Assembly (NCBI GenBank): GCA_027082895.1
Contig: JALWTJ010000241.1
Span: 1 to 6,283, forward strand
Length of the DNA stretch: 6,283 nucleotides
Direction: 5' to 3'
From: Hyphomicrobiales bacterium
GTDB taxonomy: Bacteria; Pseudomonadota; Alphaproteobacteria; Rhizobiales; Devosiaceae
Shown here: piece by piece, positions 6,120 to 6,283 of the stretch
Position numbering within the stretch: position 1 is the stretch's first letter
Layout of the letters: the number at the start of each line of letters is the position of its first letter
The notes under the pieces: model-generated
Databases searched by the model: none
Told to the model about the DNA's origin: nothing
The model's input: the letters and a program-made list of their open reading frames with translations, nothing else
Program-made: the position numbers and the translations under genes

Positions 6120-6283
6120 GGGACAAGCACCGGGGTGGGAGGAAGTTGAACATAGATCGTCCGGCCCGTCTGCACCATGTTGGCGCCGGGCATTCTGCCC
6201 CTTGCAATGGCGGTGGCGAAACGGATGATGCCGGGACGTTTCATGCTGTTGATCAGATGGATCAGAACCGGGGATGTTGCAAG
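6116..6283 (-). CDS. Unrecognised protein, C-terminal 55 residues
   Basis: An open frame runs in from the right edge and ends at TGA (6116-6118 on the + strand), overlapping the DUF3995 start by four bases. The visible tail includes S-P-V-L-I-H-L-I-N-S-M-K-R-P-G, then R-G-R-M-P-G-A-N-M-V-Q-T-G-R-T-I-Y-V-Q-L, and closes with a Pro/Val-rich end. The composition is that of a normal soluble protein, and the ATGA overlap supports a real gene in an operon with DUF3995. I do not recognise the family, and the start and most of the protein lie outside the window. The alternative, that this is a chance open frame of 55 codons in G+C-rich DNA, is less likely given the overlap. Confidence 0.6.
   Translation of the reverse strand, partial: LATSPVLIHLINSMKRPGIIRFATAIARGRMPGANMVQTGRTIYVQLPPTPVLVP

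Overview
The window looks like a chromosomal segment from a high-G+C Gram-negative bacterium, most likely an alphaproteobacterium. The reasons are a periplasmic cytochrome set (SHP/DHC) described from Rhodobacter and other proteobacteria, G+C-rich codon use, and a phosphoglucomutase of the short alpha-specific type. I see no tRNA, rRNA, CRISPR array, transposase or phage gene. The genus cannot be fixed from this sequence alone.

Layout. Positions 1-131 hold the end of an L,D-transpeptidase gene, followed by a strong intrinsic terminator (199-234). A regulatory-looking stretch (about 260-360) follows, with an 11-bp-period direct repeat and a nested double inverted repeat. It leads into a three-gene + strand operon (364-2501): (i) a five-helix membrane cytochrome b561 fused to a periplasmic diheme cytochrome c (DHC) domain, (ii) an SHP-type monoheme, ligand-binding cytochrome c (DUF1924), and (iii) a separate exported DHC diheme cytochrome c. 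The operon ends at a strong terminator (2580-2613). Next comes a nucleoside hydrolase on the - strand (2702-3667), a 292-bp divergent intergenic region, and alpha-D-phosphoglucomutase on the + strand (3960-5588). The window closes with two overlapping - strand genes: a DUF3995 four-helix membrane protein (5676-6119) and the 3' end of an unrecognised gene (6116-6283).

How the genes fit together. The cytochrome operon reads as one redox module. Electrons from the quinol pool would enter the b561 helices, pass to the fused DHC domain on the periplasmic face, then to soluble DHC, and finally to SHP, whose heme can bind small ligands such as O2 or NO. The module would carry five c-type hemes and probably two b-type hemes. 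The physiological acceptor is not known to me. The other genes are metabolic or cell-envelope genes with no evident link to the module. The most interesting points are the b561-DHC fusion kept beside a second, free DHC, and the structured leader directly in front of it.
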